DNA of 64,000 nucleotides from Chlorops oryzae (lineage: Eukaryota > Arthropoda > Insecta > Diptera > Chloropidae), in assembly GCA_020466095.1 (NCBI GenBank), contig CM035807.1, positions 76,414,004 through 76,478,003 of the forward strand, written 5' to 3'. This document shows, piece after piece, positions 1 through 13,395 of the stretch (the first letter of the stretch is position 1; each line of letters begins with the position of its first letter). The notes under the pieces were generated by a model. That model was not told the origin of the DNA. It did not search any database and saw nothing but the letters and a program-made list of their open reading frames with translations. A program made the translations under genes and the position numbers.

Positions 1-650
1 ACCAGTCGAGATAGACCATACAAATGATATATAGAAATGGTCAGCGTCACCAGGAGATTCGATTTAGACATGTCCGTCCGTCTGTCCGTCGTCTGTCCGT
101 CTGTCTGTCCGTCTGTCTGTCGTCTGTCTGTATACAGTTATCTTATCGAAGGAGTTGAGCTATCTTTACAAAATTTGGTATGCGTGCTCACGGGGACATG
201 AGTAAGTACCAATTCGAGAATGGACCCGATCGGACCATTTTTAGGGGTACCTCCAGTACTAGGGTCTGTTACGAAAATCACAAAAACTGCTCTTAAATCG
301 AAGTTTTTCAAGATAATTTTATGAAATTTGTTATTTGAACATGCTTAAAGGCAAGTAATATGATTACCAAAATTTGCAAAAGTGGGCGTGGCAGAAGGCG
401 TTTTTCGAAAATTGTCTCCTACACCCGAAATTCAAATGGGACTTGAACGAAATTTGTCACTTATGCTTTCTTTGGAGCCATAAACATCCTCCCTGGTCGG
501 TCCATTATTAAGGGTACCTCCAGTACTAGTGTCTGCCACAAAATTCCCAAAACTGCCTCTAAATCGGACTTTTTCGAAATATTTTAATGAATAATCGTCA
601 TAACTGTTATAAATATATTCTCGTAGCAACATGAACTAAATACCTATGTA
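1..650 (-). repeat. Dispersed repeat family A, copy 1
   Basis: The block shares ordered landmarks with other places in the window: a GTCCGTCTGTC run, then TTTGGTATGCGTGCTCACGG, then GGTACCTCCAGTACTAGGGT and a tract reading AAAGTGGGCGTGGC. The same landmarks lie in the opposite orientation near 47.33-47.48 kb and in the same orientation near 61.76-61.86 kb. No coding capacity is visible. The family looks like a non-autonomous or decayed transposon that is common in fly genomes; its class is unknown to me. The left end may be cut by the window edge. Confidence 0.6.
64..131. repeat. GTCCGTCTGTC simple repeat
   Basis: Imperfect tandem run of GTCC, GTCT and GTC units inside family A copy 1. Related CAGACAGACAG runs occur at 5.88, 23.98 and 50.09 kb, the last two also within family A copies. 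Confidence 0.8.
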
Positions 651-2489
651 TATTTTTTAATCAAAAATCTAGATCTAAAAAGCCTAGAGCCAATCTAAAA
701 AAAAACCCTTGATGGGGTTTAATTCAGCGCCCTGCAAAGATGTTCACCAGATTTGTCTCCATGTTGTCGGTAAAAAAAAAGTACAAAATCCGACCACAGT
801 GTAATTAGTCCATCAATTTATCAATCTTTTTTGCCTACGCTTTTGATGGTGCTCATAACCGGGGACAGTATTCCCACCAACCTCTTCAATTTTATATGTG
901 TCTTCTTTCTAAGGAGAAATTATTCAAAAGTGGGGATATATCTTCTCGACACATGTCCACGTTAACTGGACTTTTTTACGGAAGTATTATAAATATCAGT
1001 ATAGCATCGTTCTTTGGTTTTTCAACAATTCTTTAGGCCATGGGTTTTTCATAAGTTTTTGGGAGCGAGGTCGAAAGAGTTCTTCGGAGAATTATATTCG
1101 CAGAAGGGTATTTTACATGAAAATTCTAGCATCCTTCTCTATGAAGTGCCATCAATTTTGTCAAAATTTAGAACTCTACAAGGACGGCTAGGTAGGTACC
1201 TACATCGATTTCACATGGTTCCAATTCAAATTATTTACCCAAAATATATAACCACATTTGAATGTCCATAATCCCTTGAACATTTTCATCTAGAATGTAC
1301 CAGATAATCTACCAGATAATGTTAAATTGAGATTCATTTTTTTGTTCGTGTTCAGAAAGGCCGTAAAACACAACTGAAAGCTGACACTGTTTGCCATTGA
1401 TTTTATTGCAAATAATAATAAAATAAAAAAATGCCTTCTTCAAACGCAAATGACGAAATGAACTGAATTGAATGAACGAACATTCGTTAAAATGTTATTT
1501 TCGTAATAAAAGCCAAAGATTTACGACTTAAATTGAAAGAACTGAAATCATAAAGATTCAAAGCGAAATCGAAGCACGTGAAAAGAACAGCCGTAGACAA
1601 GCTGTCTGAGCGCCCACACATTTGCAAGCATTTATCATATGAAAAGAAATAAGAAATACAATATACAAAATAAAAATCAAGAAGCAAGAAATATGGGAAA
1701 AAGACGGAAAAAACCACAAGCGAAAAATAAATTATCATTTTCGAGCAAAACTATTAGCAGCAAAAGTTCTCAGAATAATTTATTTTGTGTCTTTTATTAA
1801 CATATATTTTTCTGTTTCTTTCGATTCGTAATTAAACCGCAACGACATGAGATAATGAATAATGAAAAAAAAAAAAAACCAGTCGAAACCATTGCGATCG
1901 TATGACAACTGCTAATTGCAGCAACAAAGCCAAAGATTCTTCAAAGCGAATAATCAGGCCCATCTCAAAGGGGGCAGTCGAGGGCTGTACAAACATGACT
2001 GCCATGATATTTTGCACTTAAATTTTTGTTGAACTTTTGAGGCCCAAATATCCTCCTCTTAACGCGCCTGAACATAATTGCAGTTGATTGCAGAAGTTCT
2101 CTAAAAAGCCGATCGAATTCCAAAACCAAACATTTTATTATTGTGGGGTTTTATGAATGCCATTTATATAGAGAAAATTCCGTTCACTGTCAGCGTCAGC
2201 GCGGTCGTTTGAATGGGCAAAATACATACAGAGGAATACCCCAGCACTGATCGACAGAATCAATCGATGGCTTGAGAAACCACACAAACCAAACAAGTTA
2301 ATTTCTGCATTCGAACTATTTTACGCCTCCCCTCTTCCCTTCCTTCCTTCCTTTCATCTTCTTTCTTATCCATTTATGTCCGCACATTTTCTGCTTCTGC
2401 AACGTGAATCTTAGTAACACGCTTTTACCTGTTGTGCCTACTTAAACATAATTATTTAAATACGCGCTGCATATCGAGCAGCCTCCACG
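651..2489. other. AT-rich stretch, no gene seen
   Basis: Short open frames here are low-complexity and show no family motif or coherent splice signals. A few homopolymer runs and TTCCTTCC-type tracts (about 2335-2355) are the only structure I can name. Confidence 0.5.
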
Positions 2490-2493
2490 CGTG

Positions 2494-2533
2494 CGCAACG
2501 CAACGCAACGCAACGCAATGGAACGGAACGCAG
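2494..2533. repeat. CAACG pentamer microsatellite
   Basis: Five near-perfect GCAAC units followed by three variant units (GGAAC type). Confidence 0.85.
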
Positions 2534-3340
2534 AAGCAATAAAGAGTGACATGCTGTGAGATTTCCAGGTGAATGTTTTCTATGCTTCACACCTAGCTTC
2601 CAGTCCGAGCGACATTCATTCTCATGTTGATCTTATCGTTTGCTTTTTCCTTTACTTTTTTATTTATTTTTTATTTTTATTTTTGCTGGAATTCATACAA
2701 TCGTCTCATGAGTGGCTCGAGTGAATTTTTGTAGTCTCTTGGGCATTCGTCGTTAACATATCAATGATTTCGACGTTTAGATGTCATACGATCTTAAAAG
2801 CTTGTCTGATCAAATCAAGTGTGACACTATCAACATTTTAAATGGAATTCAAATCGTTTCGAGATGAACGAACGCAGTAATTACGCATTACACAAGATTC
2901 TATTGCGCTTCATTTCTAATGGGAGCTTTCGTCGATTTGGGAACGTTTTTCTTTACTTGAGAAATTTACAATTTTCAAATCGCAGTTTCAGGCCCCAGAG
3001 ATTGATCTGCAGCAAGTAAGTTCATATAAGTACAATGCATTTTCCCAAAGGAAAGGTATTTTCGTTCGCTCAAGGAGAAATCCTGCTGGAAGAGGTGTCG
3101 GAAACATGTTGGAGCATTACTGACAATTCAGTTCTCAAAAAATCACAATTTTTAAATAGATTTTTACATTGAAAACCTTACTACGTCAGTCTTAGTGGAA
3201 TGAATTTTGAGTCACTCATAGAAATTGAGGGTCCAAAAGCGAAAATTGATAAGGAAGTGGTTTTTTCGACACAAAATGAACTTAACAGTCGTCTGGAAGA
3301 AAGGCAAGACTGGAGAAAAATACATTTCATGTATAAAGTA

Positions 3341-3530
3341 CAGTCAAACCCCACTTACTCGAACATTTCTAACTCCAATTACCCATAACTAGATATCCTC
3401 GAACTGAATCGTGTGGCGGCAATACCGCGTAGAGAGGAGAGAGAGAGAGAGAGTGTGTTTAACATAAAATTCCCTAATCCAAAATCCCACTCTGTCTAAC
3501 AAAAATCTCCGGAAAACGATGGTTCGAGTC
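3341..3530 (+). mobile_element. Decayed pogo/Tigger-like end
   Basis: TA at 3339-3340 is followed by CAGTCAAACCCCACTTACTC, the kind of terminus seen in pogo/Tigger elements, then tracts resembling subterminal repeats (AACTCCAATTACCC, CTCCGGAAAACG). No matching right terminus was found, so the right limit is approximate. A GA microsatellite interrupts it at about 3433-3455. Confidence 0.35.
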
Positions 3531-3540
3531 ATGGATTTTT

Positions 3541-5480
3541 AATTGTGTATGTTTTAAAACATTTATCAAAATATTGAAGAAAAAAAGACAAAACCAAATC
3601 AGTTTCTCCTTATTTTATGTATCAAAACAGACGACAGATTTGGTATTTCCCGGCTCGGTTTCATGACACCAATAGAAAAATTTTATACAACTAAACAAAC
3701 GTTAAGTTTCAAGACGTGGAGCTAAATATAATACTTGGAAAATCCCAAAACTCCAGACACGAAGTAATTTGCGTTGAAAAACAAAATAACAAAAATAACA
3801 AAGCAAAAGGAACACAAGAAGAAAAAAGCTTTTAACTTAAACCACTTCCAAAAAAATCGAAAATAAAATAAAAGAAAAATACTTCGCGACATTTAAATGA
3901 AAGGCAAAAAACCAAAGAGGTACACACTGATATTATTGATGCAAAAATTAAGTTTGACTACCAAAGACTTCAAAGGAAATATAAATTTGAAAAAAAAAAA
4001 CAAATTTTGTATGCAAATTTTCAAACACCCACAGCTATCGGAGCCAAGTCGGACCGACTGGCCTGCATAGAAAACGGATTTCGAAGCGTATTGAGAGCGA
4101 CTTTTTGTAGGCCATTCATTATGTGAACACTTGCGGTTGTGGCTTTTAACTAAAAAATACTGCGAAATGGAGTGTTATAATTTGTTGAAAATTATTGCAT
4201 ATAAATTTTGAAATTTAAGAAGCTATGAATATTTTAAATAGAATATTTAATTATCTTCATATTAAATTCGATTTCCTGTTCGAAGAAAGATTTTTTATTT
4301 ATTTCTGAGAAGTTTCGATGGGAAGTTTTCAAGGTCTAACCACATTATGTGCATCTATGGAATCATATATTCCTCTATGTGGGCATAATATCAAGAAAAA
4401 TCAATTTTATTAAAAATACAATGAGAGTGTAGAAGGACCGCCAAAATACCGTCCGACCGATAAGGCGAGATAATGTGACTGCAAGATCAGCTTACAAAAA
4501 AATCCCAGATAGCTGTTAGAAGTCCAGAAGGTCGTCAATCTTGCGGAGCCTAAAGGCTCGAATTATTTTAAGCTAATTTTTCTTTTATAATTAATCTTAA
4601 TTGATATACGTATTTACACTGAGATTACATTCAAAAGGCAATGAAGATTCTGTTCAAATTAGTTTTAATTCCAACAAATGACTGATGGGAAAAAAAGCTA
4701 AAAGCTAAAAGTCTTAGCTTAGCACTTTCAACTCGAACCGATCCGAGCTTAGGTTCACGAACATTTATAAGAAATTGTTTCCGTTGATGTTTATTTATTA
4801 AGTTGCATGATAAATTTTCTCAAAGTAACACGCTAACAGCAATTTTAACTTAAATTGAATACTAAACAGTTTAGATTGCCTTAAGGGCTTTCAGCTCAAA
4901 CATTTTGTTAAAAATTAATAATTATAATCAATAAAATTGACGCTTTTCGTTACAATTTTCTGATCTCATTTCAGAACAAAGAAGGTACTCCATTAGAATG
5001 TCATTCAAGGAAATATCTATTCATTTTTTTTTTTTTACACAATTTAACATCTCCAAACGTGTCTGAAGTCCATCCATAAAATAAACTACTTTGAAATATA
5101 GTAGATAGAAACATACAGATCTGACAACGAAAGAACATTCAATGAATGAACATATAACACACGAATTTAATGCTGAGAGAACACGTGTTCAATCTCGATG
5201 ATATCCGGGACCATTAATTCGAAAATCCGCTCACTCAGCTCAGTTTACTTGAGACCAGTTTTTGGCTCCACAAGCTTATCCGTTCGAACGAACGAGCATT
5301 CGTATCAGATAAAAAGCTGTTTTTAACTGCTTTCGATTTTTATTTTCACGATTGGGCCTTTTAAGCCTTTATGTATTGCATAGATTTTCTTATAAGTGTT
5401 ATGTATTTCTTATAAGTTATTTAGAAAATCTATGAAATGAACAAAATTCCAGTAAACAGAGTGTGTCAGAGAAAATTACA
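3541..5480. other. AT-rich stretch, no gene seen
   Basis: Nothing beyond homopolymer-rich intronic or intergenic-type DNA. There are no long frames and no inverted termini I could pair. Confidence 0.5.
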
Positions 5481-5598
5481 CAGTGAAATCTCTCATTGAA
5501 GGACGTTGTAATAAGACGGAACTCGAATCAATTCACTCATTTATAGAAAAGAATTTTCTGATAATTTTTGTCCATTCAGAAGGGATTCTGATTCACTG
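5481..5598. mobile_element. Short pogo-like MITE
   Basis: The left end CAGTGAAATCTCTCATTG and the right end GATTCACTG, followed by TA, form imperfect inverted termini about 118 bp apart. Both tips read CAGTGAA from outside in. The right flank is TA but the left flank is CA, so one duplication copy may be mutated. Same terminal style as 32641-32791. Confidence 0.5.
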
Positions 5599-6145
5599 TA
5601 CATGAGCATCGACTGCCATCACATTGGTCAGATGTTTTCGAAGCAAATCGCTTAAAAATAAAAAAAAATGTGTTTAACTTTCGATTTTTATTGAATTTCG
5701 TGAGACCACCGCATGAATTATCGCTTAAATTTAGCCGTCTAATTCCAAGAATCGCCAAAGATACACGCAATCAATTTAAACGATGTCTTGCATGTCTTTA
5801 CCAGAATAGAAGACAAAATAAAACAGAGCTATGCGCATGCGAATGGCATTATTCGAGCGACCATACGAAGCGCATAGCATACAAACAGACATACAGACAG
5901 ACAGCCAGAAGTCCGCTTTTATGAATGATAGCATTTCTACCAGCCGGTGTCGCTTAATTGACAAAGTGAACACGTTCGGACGCGGCGTTTGAGTGTAGCC
6001 TAATCCATACGCTTCGGGACTTTATTCTTCAATCTGAAGAGGAAGTGAATTTCAATGGCGGATCTGATGACGATTTGTGTTTGAATATCGCTTTCTTTTA
6101 TGAGTTTTCTCATATTTATTTTAACGGAAAGAAAATCAATTTAAA
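5599..6145. other. No gene seen
   Basis: Contains a short CAGACATACAGACAGACAG run (5886-5905) like those inside family A, but the surrounding sequence does not align with that repeat well enough to call a copy. Confidence 0.4.
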
Positions 6146-6665
6146 AACAAGTAAGGGTGCTATAGTCAGTCGAGCCTGGCAATACTAAAATACCCGACAC
6201 AGATAAAGGATTAGCTATATAAGTTTGAATACAGGCATTACGACTGCGACCATTATGACAAAGTGTTCGCGTGACAGTACTGTTTTGTATATTGTATAGT
6301 CGAGGCGCTATGTTATGGGAGACTATAAAGACAATAAGGGCCTCATATGATTAATTTTTCTTTATAAAATCGCCCGTTTGCCACACCCACTTTTGAACGT
6401 TTTGGAAATTTCATCGGAAGCTGTAAAATAAGCTCAAATTCCAAACTTAATTGAAATATCTAATGAAATAAACTTTGATTATTGGGGTTTTTCTAAAAGT
6501 ACTGAAGGTACTCTAATTAATGAAGCTATCCAAAAAAATTTTGGAAAGGATGTTCATGACTATAGAGGACGCTGATCATTTCTATATACATTTTGGTTGG
6601 TCTATCTGGATTGATTGTAGGTGTTACACAAGTACGCACAAATGCAATATACCATCGACAAGATG
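6146..6665 (+). repeat. Dispersed repeat family A, copy 2
   Basis: Starts with AAGTAAGGGTGCTATAGTC and AGTCGAGCCTGGCAATAC, continues with GATTAGCTATATAAGTTTG, and ends near ACAAGTACGCACAAATGC, AATATACCATC. The same head is seen at 22.2 kb and 47.1 kb. The right half carries a cognate of the GTACAAACGCAAT tail seen at 24.07 kb. No coding frame. Confidence 0.6.
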
Positions 6666-8089
6666 GTGGAAAAAAATTTTTTAGCCTAATGAGACTAAAG
6701 ACAAACTTACAATTTGCGTCGTAGGTATTCAAATAAAAAAAATCCGTAAGAAGTTGGCAATTCGATTTGTCGGTTATAAGCAACACTAGTGCTGCTTTAA
6801 CTGAAACAGAAAGGCCCTTTTGAACTTTTTTGGTCAATCATGATTTATAAAAAAATGAAATTTTCCGTCAATGGGCGGTCGTTGATCGTCGGGGACTTCC
6901 GACCATGCCTAGTCTAAATTAATGAGTCACCCAAACCTTGCTACCGATATTCAATTGTTTTTATCAATTTTGGTAATATTGTCGTTGGATTGGCAACAAT
7001 TTAGAGGCCAATACGGAGATTTCATTTCCGTATTTTCGACTTTTCAGGCCTATTCAGTTTCGACCTACATTTGATACTTACAGGTATTTAGGTAAAAGAT
7101 TCGTTATTCGAAATGAATATTCTAAAATATAAACGTTAGAGAGCGAGTAAAGCCGACCGAGTTTATTTTCTGCAATTTCATGATATTTTGGGTCCCCAAA
7201 CAAGAAGGAAAATAAATTAAATGATGATTTTTATGAGGAATTTTATTATAAAAATAATGATAAGTAGAAATTAATTCAAAGTATTTTTTGCTTTTATTTT
7301 TCACTTCAATAATTATTATTTCCCCTATGAACACACATTCTGACACTCAATAGAAATACCGAAATACAAATAAGCAATCATTAGCAATTTTATGTTCACG
7401 ACTTTATTGGACAAGTTTCATTCATAAAGATTTTGATTTGAATTCGAATCGACTCAATTCGATTTGCGGAGACTTGCATGGGTCTCAGAGCACCGCTTGC
7501 TGGACCAATTAAAACATAACATGACAAAAAAAAAACATGTTCACCTTGTTGTTTCAGGTATTTGTAATGCTTAAATTACGAAAAAACATGTTCAAATCAA
7601 TTTGTTTATAGCCATTGGATTACGTTCTTAATTTATTTTAATCTTCTTATGAAAAAATCTACATGTCGTTAGTTTCAGATTCTTTGTGCCTTAATATGTT
7701 GCTGAATGACTTTGAGTTAAAATTGGTAAAGCTGAAGCTTTCGAATTTATGGAGCTCAATGGATCTTTTAAAGAAGAAGGGAGCCTTTTTTTTAGGCTTA
7801 ATTATGCCATATGTAATTTATTTAAATTTAACTTTAATCAAATATGCTTAAAACTTCAAGAAAACTTATACTTTTCTCTCATTTTTTTCCCCGGTATCCT
7901 ATTGCAGTTTCGTCAAAATGTGAAATTCGAATGTAGATTGCAGTCTTTTAATCTTCAACACAAAGCCTATATTCAGAGTCACATACCAGGTGCTTATTGT
8001 GGAGGTGGTATTTTAGGTTTCAGTGGCCAGGGAGAAAGGAGTCTAACCCATCTATGTTTGCTCTCCCCAACCCTAACATTATTGAGGTC
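6666..8089. other. AT-rich stretch, no gene seen
   Basis: No recognisable gene, transposon end or RNA. Short frames lack motifs. Confidence 0.45.
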
Positions 8090-8202
8090 TCTCCCTCTCT
8101 ATCACCCTCTGTATCACCCTCTGTACCAACCTCTCTATCACCCACTCTACCACCCTCTCTATCACTCTCCCTATTACCCTCTCTATCACCCTCTCTATTT
8201 CC
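8090..8202. repeat. 12-bp minisatellite CTCTCTATCACC
   Basis: About nine units of a 12-mer, with CTCTGTATCACC and CTCTACCACC variants. Because 12 is a multiple of 3 the array stays open in all three plus frames. One frame would read as repeats of Leu-Tyr-His-Pro, which lengthens a spurious open frame. Confidence 0.85.
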
Positions 8203-8477
8203 GTTATGTAAGCTCTATTATGTAAGTTATAAATTTTCAGAGAATTATTTCAGGAGGAGTTTTAGGGTATTTTCTGTTGTTCGTTTGAGACTGCTTGTTT
8301 TTCGGTGGGGGGATTTGAACTGCTAACATTACCGTGCTTTTTGAGAGCAGTAGTTTATAATAAGGTAGGTTAGAGATTCGGTTGGAGGCGAGTTCTGATC
8401 GCCTTTTTTCAGATGATTTTTATGAATTTTCCCAAATTCATGCTCTGAATAGACCTGATGTTTGAAATCAAAAAGTA

Positions 8478-8693
8478 AGGGCCGGTCTTTTCTAGTTTGG
8501 TTAAAAATAAACAGTGGTTAGTAATTAATTTCTTTGGGTAATTTGACCAACAGACTGGAAAAATACTGGATTTTTAAACTGACCTACGGTTTATTTAATC
8601 ATTGGCCAAAAATTGGTAAAAAGACTGTCACTGGATAAAAAAAAAACTGGAAACCGAACCAGAGATTCAGCCAGACTTGAAAATACCGGTCCT
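8478..8693. mobile_element. TA-flanked MITE, AGGRCCGGT ends
   Basis: The left end AGGGCCGGTCTTTTC and the reverse complement of the right end AGGACCGGTATTTTC match at 13 of 15 positions. Both sides are flanked by TA (8476-8477 and 8694-8695). The interior has no coding frame and several GACTGG/CCAGAC motifs facing one another. Non-autonomous; superfamily unclear beyond the TA target. Confidence 0.65.
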
Positions 8694-8718
8694 TAGTTGT
8701 CATTAGGTTTACACAATA

Positions 8719-9652
8719 CAGTACACTCGGGATAACGTCAACTAATTAAAACCGCGAGTGTTGACGTTTACCAGATTGTTGACGTTTATGATTGTCCTCA
8801 TTTTAGACCAAAATATTGTCGGAACTATAGTTTTAAACGTTTTTTAGTATTCATACTAAAGCCAACCAAAAATCTGATTCAAAAAGTTTTTTAAGTATTT
8901 GGCAAAAATGGAAAAAAATATTTTATATGAGATCATGCCACTTTCGGTTTTTAGAGATCATTTTATACGCGCAACGTCAACAAGTTCCAAAACACAACTA
9001 CACACAGAGATCAAAAACTACATTGTACGCACACAGGGAGATTCCCGGAATTCTGAGAATTCGTATCCTACAGGGTGTCCCGTTGGGAATTACATTCCTT
9101 AAAAGGGGTGGTAGGGGGGTCCAACATGAACAAAAAATCGTATATGAGGGTGCACCCCTGAGGTGTTATGTGGCATTAAAGTTTCTTGACACTAAGTCCA
9201 GAAAAACAATTCTCCCACACCAATGGTTAATTGTGGAAAAAAAATTTTAATGTCGTTTGAAAGCCAATTGTATGTGCTTTTAGGCAAAATTAAATTAATG
9301 GTAAAAATTCGACCCATTGAGGGAAAAATAAACGGTCAATGTGAAAAATTCTGAAAAAAACTTTCAATTTTTTTTTACTTTGGAAGCCATTTTGGTATAA
9401 AAAGTGTCCAATTAACACCCAAAATTTTTATTTTATTCAAAATGCTGGATCGATTACCTTTAATTTGGTACCCCATATGTCAACGCTACACCCTGTCTAC
9501 GTAATTACAGCTAAAATTTTCTATTAAGCAGAGTTTACCTTTTGGAGCTTTGAGGTTTTGCTGACGTTTTAGAATAGTCAATGCAAATAAAAAAGTGTTG
9601 ACGTTTTGGGGTGTTGACAGAATAGGGGGTTGACGTTATCCCGAGTGTACTG
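8719..9652. mobile_element. Pogo-like non-autonomous element
   Basis: Termini CAGTACACTCGGGATAACG and its reverse complement at the right end match over about 22 bp. Both are flanked by TA (8717-8718, 9653-9654). CAGT tips and a TA target are typical of pogo/Tigger elements. Subterminal copies of GTTGACGTTT occur near both ends (about 8759-8790 and 9595-9635), as expected for transposase-binding repeats. No transposase frame is present, so it would depend on another element for movement. Confidence 0.8.
9071..9495. mobile_element. Possible nested MITE (CAGGGTGT ends)
   Basis: Inside the pogo-like element, CAGGGTGTCC (preceded by TA) faces ACACCCTG at 9488-9495. This is the kind of terminus found on many mariner-type MITEs. 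The right flank reads TCTA rather than TA, so the boundary or the call may be wrong. Confidence 0.3.
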
Positions 9653-9659
9653 TATGAAT

Positions 9660-12166
9660 TTGCTTTATGTGAGCAAACAAAATGAAATTTTTCTAATTGA
9701 TAAATCAAGGCAGAGTTATATAAAGTTTCGTTAAAGTTAAGTCTTAAATAAATGACCCATCAGATGTGCTCTTATTCACATTTCCCCCCTCATTCAATTG
9801 AGCATGCTTTTTTTCACCAAATTTTTCTGGGCCAATTAAAAATTATTGCTGACTGTCGAATGAGGTTCTCGCCTTTTTTTCCTCTCAAGCCCAGCAAAAT
9901 AAATTTGCGTATTTTTTGCCTGATGTTTCGACCAATTGCAATTGGGGCGTTTTCTGCTGAGTCAAAATTCGTCAATAATTTTATGATAAAAATATTTTTG
10001 TGATTTCAAAGTTTGATATTATTATTATTTTTTTTTTCATTAATTTTTTTTTTATCTCATAAAGTATTCTGTTAATGCTTCATGAATCATGATTGTGATT
10101 TATAGACACAGGGTCTTGCAAAATATTTTAAGAGCCTTCAAATTTAATTCGTTTTTTTATATTTTTCATATTTATTTATTTTTTATTAAAAAAAAAAAAA
10201 ATTAAAAAAAAACAAAATGCCCGGCGTGTGTCGACGATTATGGATTCTTTCTATTTTTTTAAGTTAAAGCGGAAAGATTTATAACAGAAGAGCTTGTGAA
10301 GAGACTTTGAAAAAATCATATTAATTTTTGTGCCAAGATTTGAGATCAAATTGAAAATAACAAAAACAATAATTTTTACTAAGAAATTTTAACCTTTAAA
10401 ACGATTTCAAATTATAGTTTTTACTCTGTTGGATCGATATCGTTCGACTGCCCTCACTCTGTACTCTCAGCGTGTTGTCCTAATTGTTTAATGTAACATG
10501 TTGTGCCTTAAAATATGTTATTTAGACACCACATTCTGTACTGTAGCTGTCACTGAAAATGGAAGTCAGAAAAATTCCTCGAATCGTTCGGAACGATTTG
10601 AGAAAACGACCCGCTGTGCATGGACCCAAAATAGATGGAAAAATTCAAGCTGGAGGAAATTCTTGCTCGTGGTATGCAATTTGTAATCAGTCTCGATTGA
10701 ATTTGCTGCACCGCATGAAGAATGTGTCAATAGTAACATTAATTCTATTTTTCTATTTTTCTTTTTTTCCTTTTTGTGCCTTCGAATGTAAACAAATGAA
10801 AATTGTTTACCATTTTCTGCATTGCACTCGTACACTCGTGACTGGGAAATTGAACTTGATTGGGATTTCATAATATATATATTTTTTTTTTGCCTTTTAT
10901 ATGCTTATATGTGTATGACGCGTAGATATGCTTGTTTAGGAATTTAATGGATTCATTTTTTTTTTAAATATTAAGTATCGAAAGAAAATAAATTCTTGCC
11001 GTTAGACCTACACGTGGCTAAATAACCGAAGTCTTCAGCTTGCAGGTTTATTGATCTACTTATGCCCGGCTCCAGTGGATTCCATTACAGGTGATTGGCT
11101 CAAGTGTCAGCTGGAATAACGCTTCAAGTCTGTAGGTACACACATGAGTACATTTTATAATTTTCCTGATCAACATCGAAAATGATTTTTAAAGAAATTA
11201 CTATCTTTCCGCTTGTCCACGTGTCTGTGGTCGATTCCTAGCGGTTTGAGATCTTTAAGTTCTGTTATGTCAGCTATGTAGGTCAATTATGTCAGAGTCG
11301 TAGGATGTCTAATTTTTAAACTGAATGTAGGGGCATGTCCTATTTTTTTTTTTAACTTTTCTAGTGAAAAATAATGTGGCTATGCCGTTAAATGTCAAGT
11401 GATTGAAAAAGCGAAAAATTGTAAAATTTTTCTCACTGTGACTGTCACTCAATTCGTTAGAATTGCTGCTGTGTATTAACTTTAAGTTTCAACCTTTTAG
11501 TCAGGCCATGAACAGCAGCAATTGCTTCGATATTTCACTGAATAAATTTAAAAGCTTTCTGCAACTTTTTATTTATGGTGTGAATATAAAATATTTCCAT
11601 TAAATAACAAAAGTTTTGGAATATTCGCGTTTTGCGTTTTGCATTAAAACAATCCCAATTAAAAACCCATTCACATTCCGAGAAACTTTAAATTGAAGCT
11701 CATTAAAGATTTATCAGACACGACAATTGATATCTATCAGCGAAGGCAGACAGACAACGTGAATCTTTGCTCAAAGAATGAGAGAAAGAAAACGAAAAAA
11801 AAAAAAATTCCCCTTAATCATGAAGTATATATGTACTTAAACACAAATGTACAAAGACTCCAATTGGCATTTAATTATTAAATATTGAATTTTGAAATTC
11901 TCCTCGATATCATGAGTTCAAATAATACTGCAAACGTATGTACATACATATGTCTGTAAATGTGTACTTATGAGAGCACGTAAATCCGGATGATTGAGGC
12001 TTATAATTATCCTCGTGATTACTACTCAATGGTTTTTAATTGCCCACTAATTCTACTGGAAGTTTTTCTCCAATATTTTGCGATATGAACTAATCAAGCA
12101 ATTCTTCGGTATTGAGGTCTCTGCCTGGCTTACAGTTCTGTTCAGAAACTACTCATTGAGTCTCGC
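9660..12166. other. AT-rich stretch, no gene seen
   Basis: Short frames such as the one near 10.56-10.87 kb, open on both strands, show no known motif. Poly-A/T tracts at about 10.02-10.21 kb. Nothing else supportable. Confidence 0.45.
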
Positions 12167-12209
<43 letters not shown>

Positions 12210-12215
12210 AGAGAA

Positions 12216-12274
<59 letters not shown>
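12167..12274. repeat. GA microsatellite
   Basis: About 105 bp of GA dinucleotides with a few AAG and ATA interruptions. It is the longest simple repeat in the window. Confidence 0.95.
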
Positions 12275-12548
12275 AACAAACAATTTCCACCCATATTTGA
12301 TACTCCATTCGTTTGACCACCTTCCTACAAAGCTTAATTTTTCATTTAATCATTCATTTAATCATTCAAAATAATTCATGTTAATTTTTTTTTACTCACT
12401 GTGCAATTTTTGAACTATCACAAATGGTTATGAGAACTTACCTGAAAAGAGAGATAAATTTTAATTAATTTATTTGTTTGAATCAAAATGTCCTCGTTCG
12501 GCTGTCATATTACTAAGTGAGCTTTAAACTTATGGATTAATGTTTATA

Positions 12549-12860
12549 CCATAGATTATTTTAAGAAAAATTAAGAGCGGACCTTTTTTAATATAGGTTT
12601 TAATGCATTTTTTTTTCATAACACAAGCGAAGGGATGATTAATAATCGCTGATTATAAAGTAATCGTTTGTACCACTTTTATCGCTATTGACCGCTTCAC
12701 GCTGCCGTAAGAAAGAGAGAAAGAATTTTTGTCATATTTCCGACGAGTTTTTATTACGAAATTATATTTTAAGAGCGTCCAATTCTGTGATTTAGAGTGG
12801 CCAATTTTACATTAAGAGTGGCTAGAGCGGCCAGAGCGGCCGCCTTAAAATAATCCATGG
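12549..12860. mobile_element. MITE with CCATRGATTATTTTAAG ends
   Basis: The left end CCATAGATTATTTTAAG and the inverted right end CCATGGATTATTTTAAG differ at one position. Both ends are flanked by TTTATA (12543-12548 and 12861-12866), a plausible 6-bp target duplication. The interior (312 bp) has repeated GAGCGG/GAGTGGC motifs near both ends and no coding frame. Confidence 0.7.
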
Positions 12861-13395
12861 TTTATACTTAGCTTCAATATTTCACTTAAGGTAATTCTCG
12901 AGGCCAACGAGCCTCTGATAGCTAATATAGTCGATTTGTATATCGAATGCCTTGAGTAAAAACCGACAAATGTGTCATAGATGGAGGGACACGGGTCCAG
13001 TGGAGTTCGATCAACAAAAACAGCGCTTGTATAAATCGACTAAAATTCATGTATTTTTAGTCAAACTCTCACATGTCGACTTTCTTTACCTCTAATTTTC
13101 TATCACCTGAATTAAATTTCGTGGCAATAGCATGAAGAGACTGTATAATTCTACAAAAAATTAACCCCATGTCTCTTCTCTCAGAAAAAAAAGTGAAACC
13201 AACAACCACTTGTTATATACGCCACAGAAGTGGCACCCTTAATTTGAGAATATAACGCTGTTAGGTACACTTAAACCAATAAAAGTTGATGGTTTTTTCT
13301 GAGAGTTACAGGCGAACAAATTCTACACATAGTGCTTCGACTGTAGCCATACATACATATATACATTATTTTATAAATATTTGGCTATGATAAGA

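Noticed and set aside
7749..8225. A 158-codon frame ending in Leu-Tyr-His-Pro repeats.
   Set aside because: Its length comes from the 12-bp minisatellite, which has no stops in this frame. The upstream part has no motif.
12167..12274. Possible GAGA-factor regulatory site in the long GA tract.
   Set aside because: Length and purity fit a microsatellite. No promoter or gene lies nearby to support a regulatory reading.
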